DNA from: CAIWHR01 sp963779805
Lineage (GTDB): Bacteria > Pseudomonadota > Gammaproteobacteria > Burkholderiales > Casimicrobiaceae
Assembly: GCA_963779805.1 (NCBI GenBank)
Contig: CAVZZN010000006.1
Location: forward strand, 124,001-188,000
Direction of reading: 5' to 3'
DNA length: 64,000 nucleotides
The notes under the pieces were generated by a model. It was not told where the DNA came from. It saw only the letters and a list, made by a program, of their open reading frames with translations, and made no database searches. The translations under genes were made by a program, and so were the position numbers. Positions 20,497-30,183 of the stretch are shown here, piece after piece (position 1 is the first letter of the stretch; the number at the start of each line of letters is the position of its first letter).

Positions 20497-22423
20497 ATGC
20501 AGCACCGCAACACCCTGCGCGCCGCCGCCCTCGGCGCACTCGCGCTAGTGCTGGCGCCGGCCCTCGCCGCGCCAGGCGATCGGACCAGGAGCGTCGCCGA
20601 GCGCGGCCTCACCGCGGTCCCCCCTGCGACGTATGCGGCCCCGCCGGAGGCGAAGAAGACCGACCAGCGGCCGCTGATTGCCGTGCCGGGTCGCACCATC
20701 CGCCTGCCCGTCCCGTCGTCCGCCGAGATCGCCGCTGCGAAGGCCGGCAAGCTCGGCATGCTCAAGCACAACACGCGCAGCGTCGGCTTTGCCCGTGACG
20801 TCGCCGCCGCAGAAGCGAGGGCGCAGGGCGCCGACCTGCAGTGGGTTGCGGTCGCGGGCGGCCGCGCGGCGCGCATCGACATCCAGTCGCCGGGTGCGGC
20901 GGCCGTGCGCGTCGAGCTCTCGATGGCTGCGACCGACCCGGGGGTCACCGTGCGCTTTGCCGGGTCGGCGGCGCCGGCCGACGTGCTCGGTCCCTATGCG
21001 GCGAACGAGATCGCGAAGACGACGGCGGCGCACGGCAGCTTCTGGAGCCCGGTGCTGGAAGGCGACACGGCGAGCATCGAAGTCTTCGTGCCCGCGAACG
21101 TCGACGTGCATGCGGTCACGCTGCGGGTCGTGCGCGTGTCGCACCTGATCGCCGGCGGCACCGACCTGCAGACGATGAAGGCGTCGACCGGGATCGGCGC
21201 GTCGGACACCTGCGAGATGGACGTCGCGTGCGTGAGCAATCCCACGCAGGCGTTGCGCGACACGGCGAAGGGCGTAGCGAAGATGCTCTTCACCGAATCC
21301 GACGGCACGACGTATCTGTGCACGGGCACGCTGCTCAACGACTCGAGCGCATCGTTCACGCCGTACTTCTACACGGCCAATCATTGCGTCGGCTCCGAGT
21401 ACGCGGCGTCGACCCTCAACACCTACTGGTTCTTCGACGCGGCATCGTGCGGGAGCAAGAGCGTCCCGGCTTACGTGCGTCGCACCGGCGGCGCAACGCT
21501 GCTCGGCCGCAGCGAGGACGCGGACTGGTCGCTGCTGCGTCTGAACGAAGCGCCACCGACGGGGGCACAGTTCTCCGCGTGGCGCGCGGACCCCCTGAAC
21601 GCCGGCGACGCCGCGAACGTGATGCATCACCCCGAAGGCGACCTCAAGAAGTGGTCGCAGGGCTTCAGCGGCGGTTATGCGACGCTCGACAACGGCAGCT
21701 CGTATGCGCAGATGCAGTGGCTGAAGGGCAGCACCGAGCCGGGCTCGAGCGGCGCGGGCCTGTTCACGCTGGCATCGCCCGGCGGCTACTACGAGCTGCG
21801 CGGCGGACTGTGGGGTGGCACGGCGGCTTGCGGCAATCCGTCGGGCTCGGACTACTTCTCGCGCCTCGACCGGGCGCTTCCGCTCCTGCGGCAGTACCTC
21901 ACGCCCAACGTCGCGAACCCGAACGGCGAAGCGGTCGCCGTCGAGTTCTACAACAAGCAGCTCGACCATTACTTCATCTCGACCAACGCAGCCGAGATCG
22001 AGGACCTCGACACCGGCGTGCATCCGGGCTGGGAGCGCACCGGGCTGCGCTTCCTCGCGTATTCGGATCCCGCACAGGCGCCGGCGTCCGCCACCCCCGT
22101 GTGTCGCTTCTACATGCAGACCCGGCAAGGGCGATTCGCACTTCTACTCCGGCGATCCGAAGGAATGCGCGGATACGGCGGCGCGGTTCGGCGACTCCTG
22201 GATATTCGAGAGCCCGAACGTGTTCTACACCGTGCTCCCGGACAAGGCGACCGGCGCGTGTCCGGCCGGCTTCACGCCCGTCTATCGCTTCTTCAACACC
22301 CACACGACGAATCATCGCTACACCACGGAAGTCGACGTGCGCGACGCGCTTGCGGCAACGAGCGGGTGGATCGCGGAGGGCTACGGGCCGCAGTCGGTCA
22401 TCATGTGTGCGCCGCCGACGTGA
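20497..22423 (+). CDS. Secreted trypsin-fold serine peptidase with a C-terminal DUF5648-like domain (frameshifted)
   Basis: A large exported protease related to lysyl endopeptidases. After a signal peptide (residues 1-24) comes a long propeptide-like region. The S1-type catalytic domain shows TANHC (His), DADWSLLRL (Asp) and the nucleophile loop GSSGAG, with several cysteines. The last 140 residues contain VEFYNKQLDHYFISTNAAEI and a second FNTHTTNHRYTT unit, the pattern of the small repeat domain often appended to betaproteobacterial secreted enzymes. One extra base near 22123 breaks the C-terminal domain (PGKGDSHFYSGDPKECADT restored). It is a stand-alone gene ending in a terminator. Confidence 0.82.
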
Positions 22424-22438
22424 TCGACCGCAGCGATG

Positions 22439-22477
22439 GCAATGAAAAGGGCGGCCATCGGGCCGCCCTTTTCATTG
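22439..22477. terminator. Bidirectional terminator between peptidase and cytochrome c4
   Basis: A near-perfect inverted repeat, GCAATGAAAAGGGCGGCC against GGCCGCCCTTTTCATTGC, with a 4-base loop. The A/T flanks give a U-tract in either direction, serving both convergent genes. Confidence 0.9.
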
Positions 22478-22492
22478 CCGCAGGCGCGCGCG

Positions 22493-23185
22493 TCAGCGCA
22501 GGCCTTGCGTGTACTCCGCGGCGGCGCGCATCTGGTTATCGGACATGCGCGAGGCAATCGTGGCCATGATGCGGCCGTTCACGTCCTTGCCTGCCGGATC
22601 GTTGCCGCGCTCGCCCGCCTTGAAGGCCTTGAGCTGCGCGAGGGTGTAGTCGGCGTACTGGCCGGCGAGGCGCGGATAGTTCTTCGGCACGCCGGCGCCG
22701 GTGGGCGCATGACAGGCCGCGCATGCGGGAACGCCGGTCTGCGCGTCGCCGCCGCGATACAGCTTCTGCCCCGCCTGCACGAGCGCGGGGTCCTTCGCGC
22801 CGAGGCCCTTCGGCTTCTGCTGCGAGAAGTAGATGCCCAGCGCCACCATGTCCTCGGGCGCGAGCTGCGCCGCGATGCCCTGCATGATCGGATTCACGCG
22901 CACGCCGGCCTTGAAGTTGCCGAGCTGGCGTGTGACATAGTCGGAGGGCATCCCGGCGAGGCTGGGATTCACGGGCGCCGCGCTGTTGCCGTCGATGCCA
23001 TGACAGGCGGAACAGACGTTCTTGACCGTTGCCGCGGCCTTGTCGAGATCCGGCTTGGCGGCGGCCGGAGCGGCTGTCGCGGCGCCGGCCGCGGGCGCGG
23101 CGGCCGGTTCAGCGGCTGATGCGCCGGCCGATCCGATCGAGGCGATGCCGGCCACGACGGAAGCCAGCAGCAAGCTGCGTATCAT
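22493..23185 (-). CDS. Cytochrome c4, periplasmic dihaem cytochrome
   Basis: About 230 residues with a signal peptide followed by an Ala/Pro linker and two haem c sites, CSACH and CAACH. Met ligands are plausibly in VNPIMQGIAAQL and the C-terminal MATIASRMSDNQM. The repeated plan (LAGMPSDYVTRQLGNFKAG and LAGQYADYTLAQLKAFKAG) is the cytochrome c4 signature. It would carry electrons to a terminal oxidase. The ATG at 23185 starts MIRSLLLASVV. It is divergent from engB. Confidence 0.9.
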   Translation of the reverse strand: MIRSLLLASVVAGIASIGSAGASAAEPAAAPAAGAATAAPAAAKPDLDKAAATVKNVCSACHGIDGNSAAPVNPSLAGMPSDYVTRQLGNFKAGVRVNPIMQGIAAQLAPEDMVALGIYFSQQKPKGLGAKDPALVQAGQKLYRGGDAQTGVPACAACHAPTGAGVPKNYPRLAGQYADYTLAQLKAFKAGERGNDPAGKDVNGRIMATIASRMSDNQMRAAAEYTQGLR

Positions 23186-23314
23186 TGAGACTCCTCGAGC
23201 CGGGGAGCGCGCCGCAAGCGTGGCCACGGCCGTTGGCCCCGAAAGTCAATCCATGCTGCTCAAACAGGCTATTGTAACGGAATCGCCGAGCCCGGCGGTA
23301 GGCGAGGGCAGGTC

Positions 23315-23992
23315 GTGGCGGGCGTGAAGCATCCGCTGCAACAGGCGGAATTCTTCGTCACGGCCGCGGACGACGCCCAGCTGCCGCCGCCCGGGCCGCC
23401 GGAAATCGCCTTCGCCGGACGCTCGAATGCGGGCAAGTCGAGTGCGATCAACGCGCTCGCCAACCGCACGCGCCTCGCGTTCACGAGCAAGACGCCGGGG
23501 CGCACGCAGCAGATCAACCTGTTCCGGCTGCGCGATGGCAGCCTTCTCGCCGACCTGCCGGGCTACGGCTACGCCGCCGTGCCGAAAGAGCTCAAGCGCC
23601 ATTGGCAGGACTTTCTCGCACGCTACCTCGCGACGCGGCAGTCGCTCGTCGGCCTGGTGCTCGTGGTGGACGTGCGCCACGGCATGTCCGATCTCGACTA
23701 CCGGCTGCTCGACGGGTACGTGGGGAGCGGTCGTCCCGTGCTCGTCCTCGCGACCAAGAGCGACAAGCTCGCGGCCTCGGCGCAGCGCGTCGCCGAGCGC
23801 GAATTGCGCCGCGAGCTCGTGGCGGCCTATCCGGCGCAGGCGCCGCACGTGCACGTGGTGGCGTTCTCGGCCACGCGGCGCATCGGCATCGAGGCGGCGG
23901 AGGCGGTGATCGCCGGCTGGCTCGGACTCGACGCGCCACCGCCCGCCGAGGTGGAAGCGGAAAAGAAAAGGCCCCGCGGTCAAGGGGAGTGA
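23315..23992 (+). CDS. engB: Ribosome biogenesis GTP-binding protein EngB/YihA/YsxC
   Basis: An essential GTPase for large ribosomal subunit assembly, 225 residues. G1 is GRSNAGKSS, the G2 region is TSKTPGRTQQINLF, G3 is DLPGYGYAAVPKEL and G4 is TKSDK. The start is a GTG at 23315. Its last codons overlap the stem of a terminator that functions on the opposite strand. Confidence 0.94.
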   Translation: MAGVKHPLQQAEFFVTAADDAQLPPPGPPEIAFAGRSNAGKSSAINALANRTRLAFTSKTPGRTQQINLFRLRDGSLLADLPGYGYAAVPKELKRHWQDFLARYLATRQSLVGLVLVVDVRHGMSDLDYRLLDGYVGSGRPVLVLATKSDKLAASAQRVAERELRRELVAAYPAQAPHVHVVAFSATRRIGIEAAEAVIAGWLGLDAPPPAEVEAEKKRPRGQGE

Positions 23993-24001
23993 CGCGGGGC
24001 C
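23960..24001 (-). terminator. Strong minus-strand intrinsic terminator overlapping the engB 3' end
   Basis: On the minus strand, GGCCCCGCG pairs perfectly with CGCGGGGCC. The stem extends by TCA/TGA around one bulge and is followed directly by TTTTCTTTTCC. On the plus strand it has no U-tract, so it must end a minus-strand transcript, yet no minus-strand protein gene lies upstream. Confidence 0.75.
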
Positions 24002-24085
24002 CGAAACACCCTTCATAGGGAAGAACACCGCTACGAGGGCACCCGCTCAGGGAGGAAAGCGGGAGACGTCTACAACCGTCTGCGT
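23960..24085 (-). ncRNA. Candidate small RNA between hemB and engB
   Basis: Upstream of the minus-strand terminator are two short hairpins in the same transcript: CCCGCT/AGCGGG at 24042-24063 and a CCCT/AGGG stem at 24009-24020. A CATAAC hexamer at 24086-24091 (minus) could be a -10 box, giving an RNA of roughly 120 nt. I do not recognise a known RNA family. The 5' end is a guess; the terminator is the firm part. Confidence 0.35.
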
Positions 24086-24226
24086 GTTATGACTGGGTCG
24101 CCGGCACCGAGTTCCGCTCGATGGCGCAAAAGTTGACGGGGGACAACGCGACGGTTCGGGCCGTTTGCGCGCCATCCGGCCGGCACGTACGATGATCCGC
24201 TCGTTCCGAAGGAATCCCACACTGCC

Positions 24227-25237
24227 ATGGCGTTCGATTTCTCATCGCAATTTCCCGCCCGACGCATGCGCCGCATGCGCCGTGACGACTTCTCGCGCCG
24301 GCTCGCGCGCGAGCACACGCTGTCGGCTGCCGATTTCATCTACCCGGTGTTCGTGCTCGAAGGCGAGCGGCGGCAGGAGCCGGTCGCGTCGATGCCGGGC
24401 GTGGTGCGGAAGTCGATCGACCTGCTGCTGCGCGAAGCGGAGCAGGCGCTCGCGCTGGGCGTGCCCGCCATCGCGCTGTTCCCCGTCATCTCCACCGAGC
24501 ACAAGTCGCTCGATGCTGCCGCGGCGTGGCATCCCGAAGGCCTCGTCCCGCGCACCGTGCGGGCGCTCAAGGCGCGCTTCCCGGAGCTCGGCGTCATCAC
24601 CGACGTGGCCCTCGATCCCTACACCAGCCACGGCCAGGACGGCATCCTCGATCCGACCGGCTACGTGGACAACGAGATCACCGTCGAGGCCCTGGTGAAG
24701 CAGGCCCTGTCGCACGCCGCCGCCGGCGTGGACATGGTCGCCCCGTCGGACATGATGGACGGACGCATCGGTTCGATCCGCACTGCGCTCGATGCAGCGG
24801 GGTCGCATCGCACCCGCATCCTCGCGTACGCCGCGAAGTACGCCTCCTCGTTCTACGGCCCGTTTCGCGATGCGGTGGGCTCGGCGGGCAACCTCGGCGG
24901 CGGGAACAAGTACACGTACCAGATGGACCCGGCCAACAGCGACGAAGCGTTGTGGGAGGTCTATCTCGACCTGCAGGAAGGCGCGGACATGGTCATGGTG
25001 AAGCCCGGCCTGCCGTACCTCGACATCGTGCGCCGGGTGAAGGAGACCTTCGGCGTGCCGACCGCGGTGTATCAGGTCTCGGGCGAGTACGCGATGCTGA
25101 AGGCGGCGGGCGGCAACGGCTGGATCGACGAGCAGGCCTGCATCATGGAAGCGCTGCTCGCGTTCAAGCGTGCCGGCGCGAACGCCATCCTCACCTATTT
25201 CGCGCTGGACGCCGCGCGCTGGTTGAAGCAGGGCTGA
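24227..25237 (+). CDS. hemB: Delta-aminolevulinic acid dehydratase (porphobilinogen synthase)
   Basis: Condenses two 5-aminolevulinates into porphobilinogen in haem synthesis. It has 336 residues and is intact. Conserved blocks are MRRMRRDDFSRRLARE, the DVALDPYTSHGQDG segment, AAAGVDMVAPSDMMDGRIGS, the Schiff-base lysine in KYASSFYGPFR and MVKPGLPYLDIV. DPYTSHGQDG replaces the cysteine-rich zinc site, pointing to the magnesium-dependent type. The ATG at 24227 begins MAFDFSSQFPARRMR. hemE lies 19 kb away. Confidence 0.95.
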   Translation: MAFDFSSQFPARRMRRMRRDDFSRRLAREHTLSAADFIYPVFVLEGERRQEPVASMPGVVRKSIDLLLREAEQALALGVPAIALFPVISTEHKSLDAAAAWHPEGLVPRTVRALKARFPELGVITDVALDPYTSHGQDGILDPTGYVDNEITVEALVKQALSHAAAGVDMVAPSDMMDGRIGSIRTALDAAGSHRTRILAYAAKYASSFYGPFRDAVGSAGNLGGGNKYTYQMDPANSDEALWEVYLDLQEGADMVMVKPGLPYLDIVRRVKETFGVPTAVYQVSGEYAMLKAAGGNGWIDEQACIMEALLAFKRAGANAILTYFALDAARWLKQG

Positions 25238-25343
25238 AGGGCCCCGGGGCGCGCGCTGCGCGCGTGCCATGCAGCAGGGCGCAGAGGCATGAAGCGGCAC
25301 TGCGCAGCGCCAGGCAAACACGCGCGCCGCTGCCCCGCGGCGC

Positions 25344-26000
25344 TTACCCGCCCGCCGGCTCGGACTCTTCGAGCAGCGCTTCGAGCGCGCCGATGTCGAG
25401 GCGCGGCTCGTCGTCCCTGCGGGGCCGGCTGCGGCGCAGGAACGGCGAGACCACGGACAGCCGCACGCCGACGCGCGGACCATCGAGCCTCAGCTCCGCG
25501 CCGATGCTGTCGGGGCTCGGCTCGCCCCCCGGCGGGAGCGCCGAGTAACTGACGCCCTCGCTCGCGAGGCTCATTTCCAGCGCCTTCGGATCGTCCGCGA
25601 CGAGCTCGAGCCGGATGTCGCTGTGCTCGCCGGCCCACCCCGCCGCGACGCCGCCGACGAGCAGGGGCGACCAGCGTGCCAGGCGCCGCATCCACTTCAG
25701 CGCCTCGATGCGCTTCGCGCGCAACATCGCGGCGTGACGCTCGCCGCCGAACAGAGCGTGATGCTCCATCAGCGCCCGCTCGATGTCTTCGCGCGAGGGC
25801 AGCGCGTGGTGCTGCTCGAGGCCGACCTCCCGCGCCGCCTTGCGCTTGGCCGCACTCCAGTCGGTGATGCCGTGCTCGGCGATGAGGCGCGCCGCGGCCT
25901 GCGCGATGCGGGTGCGCGCCTGCAGGAAACGGATGTCGTCCCATGCCGGAGCGCGAGCGCCGCGCGGCGGCGCCGTGCGCCGTGTCGTGTTGCGTCCCAT
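25344..26000 (-). CDS. Conserved hypothetical protein coupled to PBP1A
   Basis: A 218-residue protein without signal peptide or membrane segment. The N-terminus is basic (MGRNTTRRTAPPRGARAP). Then comes ARTRIAQAAARLIAEHGITD and AAKRKAAREVGLEQHHALPS, a pattern I know from unannotated proteobacterial proteins. A middle helix LKWMRRLARWSPLLVGGVAA precedes the acidic C-terminus. The ATG overlaps the PBP1A stop as ATGA, so it is co-translated with a cell-wall synthase. No function is assigned. Confidence 0.7.
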   Translation of the reverse strand: MGRNTTRRTAPPRGARAPAWDDIRFLQARTRIAQAAARLIAEHGITDWSAAKRKAAREVGLEQHHALPSREDIERALMEHHALFGGERHAAMLRAKRIEALKWMRRLARWSPLLVGGVAAGWAGEHSDIRLELVADDPKALEMSLASEGVSYSALPPGGEPSPDSIGAELRLDGPRVGVRLSVVSPFLRRSRPRRDDEPRLDIGALEALLEESEPAGG

Positions 26001-28316
26001 CAGAAGAGCTGATCCCGGATGTCGCGTCCTGCGGGGACCGGCCCCGCGAGCGCGTCGTCGCGGCGGGGCGGGAACTCGGAGTAGAAGATTTCCGGCACGC
26101 CGGCGATGTCGTCGCGCAGGCCGGTCGACGCATTCACGCGCACGCTGATCACGCCGTCGGGCTGCGCGAGCGTCGCCTCGGGCGTGCCCTTCAGCACCTT
26201 GCCCATGTACGCCATCCAGATCGGGAGCGCAGCGACCGAGCCGGTCTCGTTGTTGCCCAGCGTGCGCGGCTGGTCGTAGCCGATCCACGCCACCGCGACC
26301 AGCGCCGCGTTGTAACCGCAGAACCACGCGTCCACGTTGTCGTTCGTCGTGCCGGTCTTGCCGGCGAGGTCGTTGCGCCCGAGCGACGACGCGCGGGCCG
26401 CGGTGCCATAGCGCACGACGTCGCGCAGCAGCGAGGTCATGATGTAAGCGTTGCGCGCATCGATCGCCTGTTGCGCATTGACGCCTGCCCGCACGGGCTC
26501 GGCCTGCGACAGGACGTTGCCGCGGCTGTCGACGATCTTCGCGATCAGGTACGGCGTCACGCGATAGCCGCCGTTCGCGAACACGGCATACGCGCCGACC
26601 ATCTGGATCGGCGTTGCAGCGCCTGCCCCCAGGGCCATCGGCAGCACGGGGGGATGCAGCTTGGGATCGAAGCCGAAGCGGCTGATGTAGTCCTGCGCGT
26701 ACTTCGGTCCGATCGCCTGCATCACGCGCACCGTGACGAGGTTCTTGGACTTGGCGAGCGCCGTGCGCAGGCGCATGGGCCCGTCGAACTTGCCGTCGTA
26801 GTTCTTGGGCTCCCACGCTTCGCCGCTGCCGGTCTGGGCGGCCGCCACGTAGAACGGCGCGTCGTTCACCACGGTGGCCGGCGTGAAGCCCTTTTCCAGC
26901 GCGGCCGAGTAGATGAAGGGCTTGAAGCTCGATCCCGGCTGGCGCTGGGCCTGCGTGGCGTGATTGAATTTGTTGTGGTCGAAGTCGAAGCCGCCGATGA
27001 GGGAGTAGATGGCGCCGTCGGTGGGCCGCATCGAGATGAACGCGGACTCGACCTGCGGCACCTGGCTGATGCTCCACCGGCCCTTGTCTTCCCTCGCCAC
27101 GCGGATCACGGCGCCGCGGCGGATGCGCGTTGCAGCGGGGGCCTTGTCGCCGAGCGACCGGGCGGCGAACTTGAGGCCGTCGCCGCTGATCTTGATCTCC
27201 TCGCCGTCGTCCATCACGGCGGTGACCTCGGTGGCCGTCGTCTCCAGCACCACGGCGGCGGGAAGGCCGTCCACGTCGACGGCGTCCTGGAACACCTTCT
27301 CGAGCGCCGCCTCGCGCTCGTCCGGGTCGTCGGGAAGGCTCGCGAACGACTCGGGCCCCCGGTAGCCGTGCCGCCGGTCGTAGTCGAGCACCCCGCGGCG
27401 GACGGCCGCATAGGCGGTCTCCTGATCGGCCTTGCGGATGGTCGTGACGACCGTCAGGCCGCGCGTGTAGGCCTCCTCGCCGTAGGCCTCGAATACCACC
27501 TGGCGCGCCATCTCGGCCACGTACTCGGCGTGAACGGGCAGGGCTTCGCGGGCCGTCTGCCGCGGGCGCAGCGGCTCGTCCTTCGCCTGCTCGAACTGGG
27601 CGTCGTCGATGAAGCGCAGGGCGTGCATCCGGCGCAGGACGTAGAGCTGCCGGGCTCTTGGCCCGCTTGGGGTTGCTGATGGGGTTGTAGGCGGACGGCG
27701 CCTTGGGCAACCCTGCGAGCGTCGCGGCTTCTGCGACCGTCAACTCCTTCAGGTTCTTGCCGAAATAGATCTGGCTGGCCGCCGCAAAACCGTAAGCCCT
27801 TTGCCCGAGGAAGATCTGGTTCACGTACAGCTCGAAAATCTCGTCCTTGCTGAGGTTGGCTTCGATCTTCCAGGCAAGGAGCACTTCCCGGAGCTTGCGG
27901 GTGAGGGTCTTTTCGCGCGTCAGGAAGAAGTTGCGGGCGACCTGCATGGTGATCGTGCCGGCCCCCTGCTGCGTTCCGCTGGTGAGGTTGGCGAGCGCCG
28001 CCCGCATCACGCTGAGGTAGTCGACCCCGCCATGTTGATAGAAACGCTCGTCTTCGGCCGCCAAAATGGCCTGTTTCATGACATTCGGGACCTCGGCCAT
28101 CGTCACGATGGCCCGGCGTTCCTCCCCGAATTCGCCCAGCAGGTCGCCCTCGGCGGACAGGATCCGCAGGGGAACTTTCGGCTGGTAGTCCGTGAGGGTA
28201 TCGAGCGACGGCAGGGTCGGGTAGAGCAGGGCGAGGACGAAGGCCCCCAGCAGGCCGCCGACGACGGCCAGCCCGAGCGTTACCGAGCCGACGTAGAGCA
28301 GCCAGCGCTTTAGCAT
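26000..28316 (-). CDS. mrcA: Penicillin-binding protein 1A, bifunctional peptidoglycan synthase (frameshifted)
   Basis: A class A PBP that polymerises and cross-links peptidoglycan, anchored by one TM segment (residues 4-28 from MLKRWLLYVG). The GT51 domain has ILAAEDERFYQHGGVD, TQQGAGTITMQVARNFFL and KDEIFELYVNQIFLGQRAYG. The transpeptidase domain has SSFK (nucleophile), SKN and KTGTT. One extra base near 27658, just after NPISNPKRA, breaks the frame before RARQLYVLRRMHALRFIDD. The ATG at 28316 is preferred over a start 42 bases upstream. It is divergent from pilM, as in many proteobacteria. Confidence 0.92.
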
Positions 28317-28468
28317 AAAGGAATAAAACGTGACGGGAGGGGGGGGTGTTGCGCCCAATTATATGCAGGCTTACAACAAATCGCCGATCGGGGCAGCTTC
28401 AAATTGACAAGCTTCATACTTGCTGCCAACCTTTAATGTAGATTATCAGCATTGCGCGCAGGGTCTCC

Positions 28469-29560
28469 ATGGTCTCCGAAAAGCTCAGCTCCGCGTTCGA
28501 CTTCCTGCAGACGAAGACCCCTTCGTTGATCGGCGTGGACATCAGTTCCACCGCCATCAAGATGGTCGAGCTGTCCGAGGCGGGCAAGGGGACGTATCGC
28601 CTCGAACGGTACACGATCGAGCCCCTCGCGAAGGATCTGGTCGCCGACGGCAACATCGCCAATCTGGAGCCCGTGAGCGATGCCCTCAAGCGGGCCTGGA
28701 AGCGCCTGGGCAGCCGCAACAAGAACGTGGCGATGGCCCTGCCCGCGGCCATGGTGATCACCAAGAAGATCGTCGTGCCCGCCGGCCAGCGCGAGGAGGA
28801 CCTCGAGGTCGCCGTCGAGGCCGAGGCCAACCAGTACATCCCGTTCGCGCTGGACGAGGTCAACCTCGACTTCCAGATCATCGGCCCGGCGCCGAGCAAT
28901 CCGGAGGAGGTCGAGGTGCTCATTGCCGCCTCCCGCAAGGAAAAGGTGGAGGACCGGGTCGCGATCGCCGAGGCGGCCGGGCTGAAGCCCCGGGTCATGG
29001 ATGTGGAATCCTACGCCACCCAGGAGGCGTTGCGGCTCGTCGCCCCGGCGCTTCCGGCGGGCGGACGCGACCAGAACATCGCGCTGGTGGACATGGGCGC
29101 GCACGTGACGCACTTCTACGTCCTGAAGAACGACCAGTTCCTGTTCTCGCGCGACCAGGCCTTCGGCGGCAACCAGCTCACCCAGGACATCCAGCGCGCC
29201 TTCAACCTGTCGCCCGACGAAGCCGAGGCCGCCAAGAAGAACCACGGGCTGCCGGAAAACTACGACTCCGACGTGCTGCAGCCGTTCATGGAGACGCTGG
29301 CGCTCGAGGTCACCCGGGCGCTGCAGTTCTTCTTCACGTCGACGTCCTACACCCAGGTGGACCACATCGTCCTCACCGGCGGCTGCGCGCTGCTGCCGGG
29401 CCTCGACGAGCTCGTCGCCCGGCGTGCGGGCATCGCCACCATCGTCGGCAACCCGTTCGCAGGCATGCAGCTGCCCGACAAGATGCGCCCGCGCCAGGTG
29501 GCCCAGGACGCGCCGCTGCTGCTGATCGCGTGCGGCCTCGCCCTGCGGAGCTTCGAATGA
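28469..29560 (+). CDS. pilM: PilM, type IV pilus actin-like ATPase
   Basis: A cytoplasmic actin-fold protein that binds the PilN N-terminus and links the PilNOP alignment complex to the inside of the cell. It has 363 residues, with IGVDISSTAIKMVELSEAG as phosphate loop 1, IALVDMGAHVTHFYVLKN as loop 2 and HIVLTGGCALLPGLDELV near the C-terminus. A TTGACA at 28404-28409 upstream lacks a well-spaced -10 box. The stop overlaps the pilN ATG (ATGA). Confidence 0.95.
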   Translation: MVSEKLSSAFDFLQTKTPSLIGVDISSTAIKMVELSEAGKGTYRLERYTIEPLAKDLVADGNIANLEPVSDALKRAWKRLGSRNKNVAMALPAAMVITKKIVVPAGQREEDLEVAVEAEANQYIPFALDEVNLDFQIIGPAPSNPEEVEVLIAASRKEKVEDRVAIAEAAGLKPRVMDVESYATQEALRLVAPALPAGGRDQNIALVDMGAHVTHFYVLKNDQFLFSRDQAFGGNQLTQDIQRAFNLSPDEAEAAKKNHGLPENYDSDVLQPFMETLALEVTRALQFFFTSTSYTQVDHIVLTGGCALLPGLDELVARRAGIATIVGNPFAGMQLPDKMRPRQVAQDAPLLLIACGLALRSFE

Positions 29561-30183
29561 TCCGCATCAACCTACTGCCGCATCGCGAGCAGAAGCGACA
29601 GGCGCGCCAGCGCCAGTTCATCTCCCTGATGATCGGGCTCGCAGTGCTGGGGCTGTGCGTCGTCGGCCTCGTCCAGATGGTGCTCGCCGCGCGGGTCGAG
29701 GACCAGAACGGCCGCAACCGGCTGCTCAAGAGCGAGATCGCCCGGCTCGACGAGCAGATCCGCGACATCGACAAGCTGCGCGAGCAGACGCGTGCGCTGC
29801 TCGCCCGCAAGCAGGTCGTCGAGACGCTGCAGGCCAACCGGACCGAGGCCGTGCACCTGCTCGATCAGATGGCGCGCCAGCTGCCGGAAGGGATCTACCT
29901 CAAGTCGCTCAAGCAGAAGGACCAGAGGATCACGGTGGTCGGCTACGCGCAGTCGAACGCCCGCGTCTCGACGCTGATGCGCAACATCGACGCCTCGCCG
30001 TGGCTGCAGCAGCCGGAGCTGATCGAGATCAAGGCCGTGAACTCCCCGACCCAGAAGGACGTGCGCGTCAACGAGTTCACGCTCGCGTTCCAGATCAAGC
30101 GTAGCGCCCCGGTGACGGAGAGCGTCGGCGCCACGAAGCCGGCCAAGCCCGTCACCCAGGCCGCCAACGGAGTGCACGGATGA
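29557..30183 (+). CDS. pilN: PilN, type IV pilus inner-membrane alignment protein
   Basis: A 208-residue bitopic protein. The cytoplasmic N-terminus MIRINLLPHREQKRQARQRQ carries the INLLP motif that docks in PilM. One TM segment (about residues 22-44) is followed by a coiled coil rich in Arg/Glu and a periplasmic ferredoxin-like domain (GIYLKSLKQKDQRITVVGYA). It overlaps both pilM and pilO by 4 bases. Confidence 0.94.
   Translation: MIRINLLPHREQKRQARQRQFISLMIGLAVLGLCVVGLVQMVLAARVEDQNGRNRLLKSEIARLDEQIRDIDKLREQTRALLARKQVVETLQANRTEAVHLLDQMARQLPEGIYLKSLKQKDQRITVVGYAQSNARVSTLMRNIDASPWLQQPELIEIKAVNSPTQKDVRVNEFTLAFQIKRSAPVTESVGATKPAKPVTQAANGVHG

Noticed and set aside
23993..24226. SRP RNA or 6S RNA in the engB-hemB gap
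   Set aside because: The GGAGGAAAGC sequence on the plus strand superficially recalls the SRP loop, but the conserved SRP core and a long paired rod are absent, and the only good terminator is on the other strand.
28404..28437. sigma-70 promoter for pilM with TTGACA
   Set aside because: The nearest -10-like hexamer (TTTAAT) is 22 bases away, outside the usual spacing.
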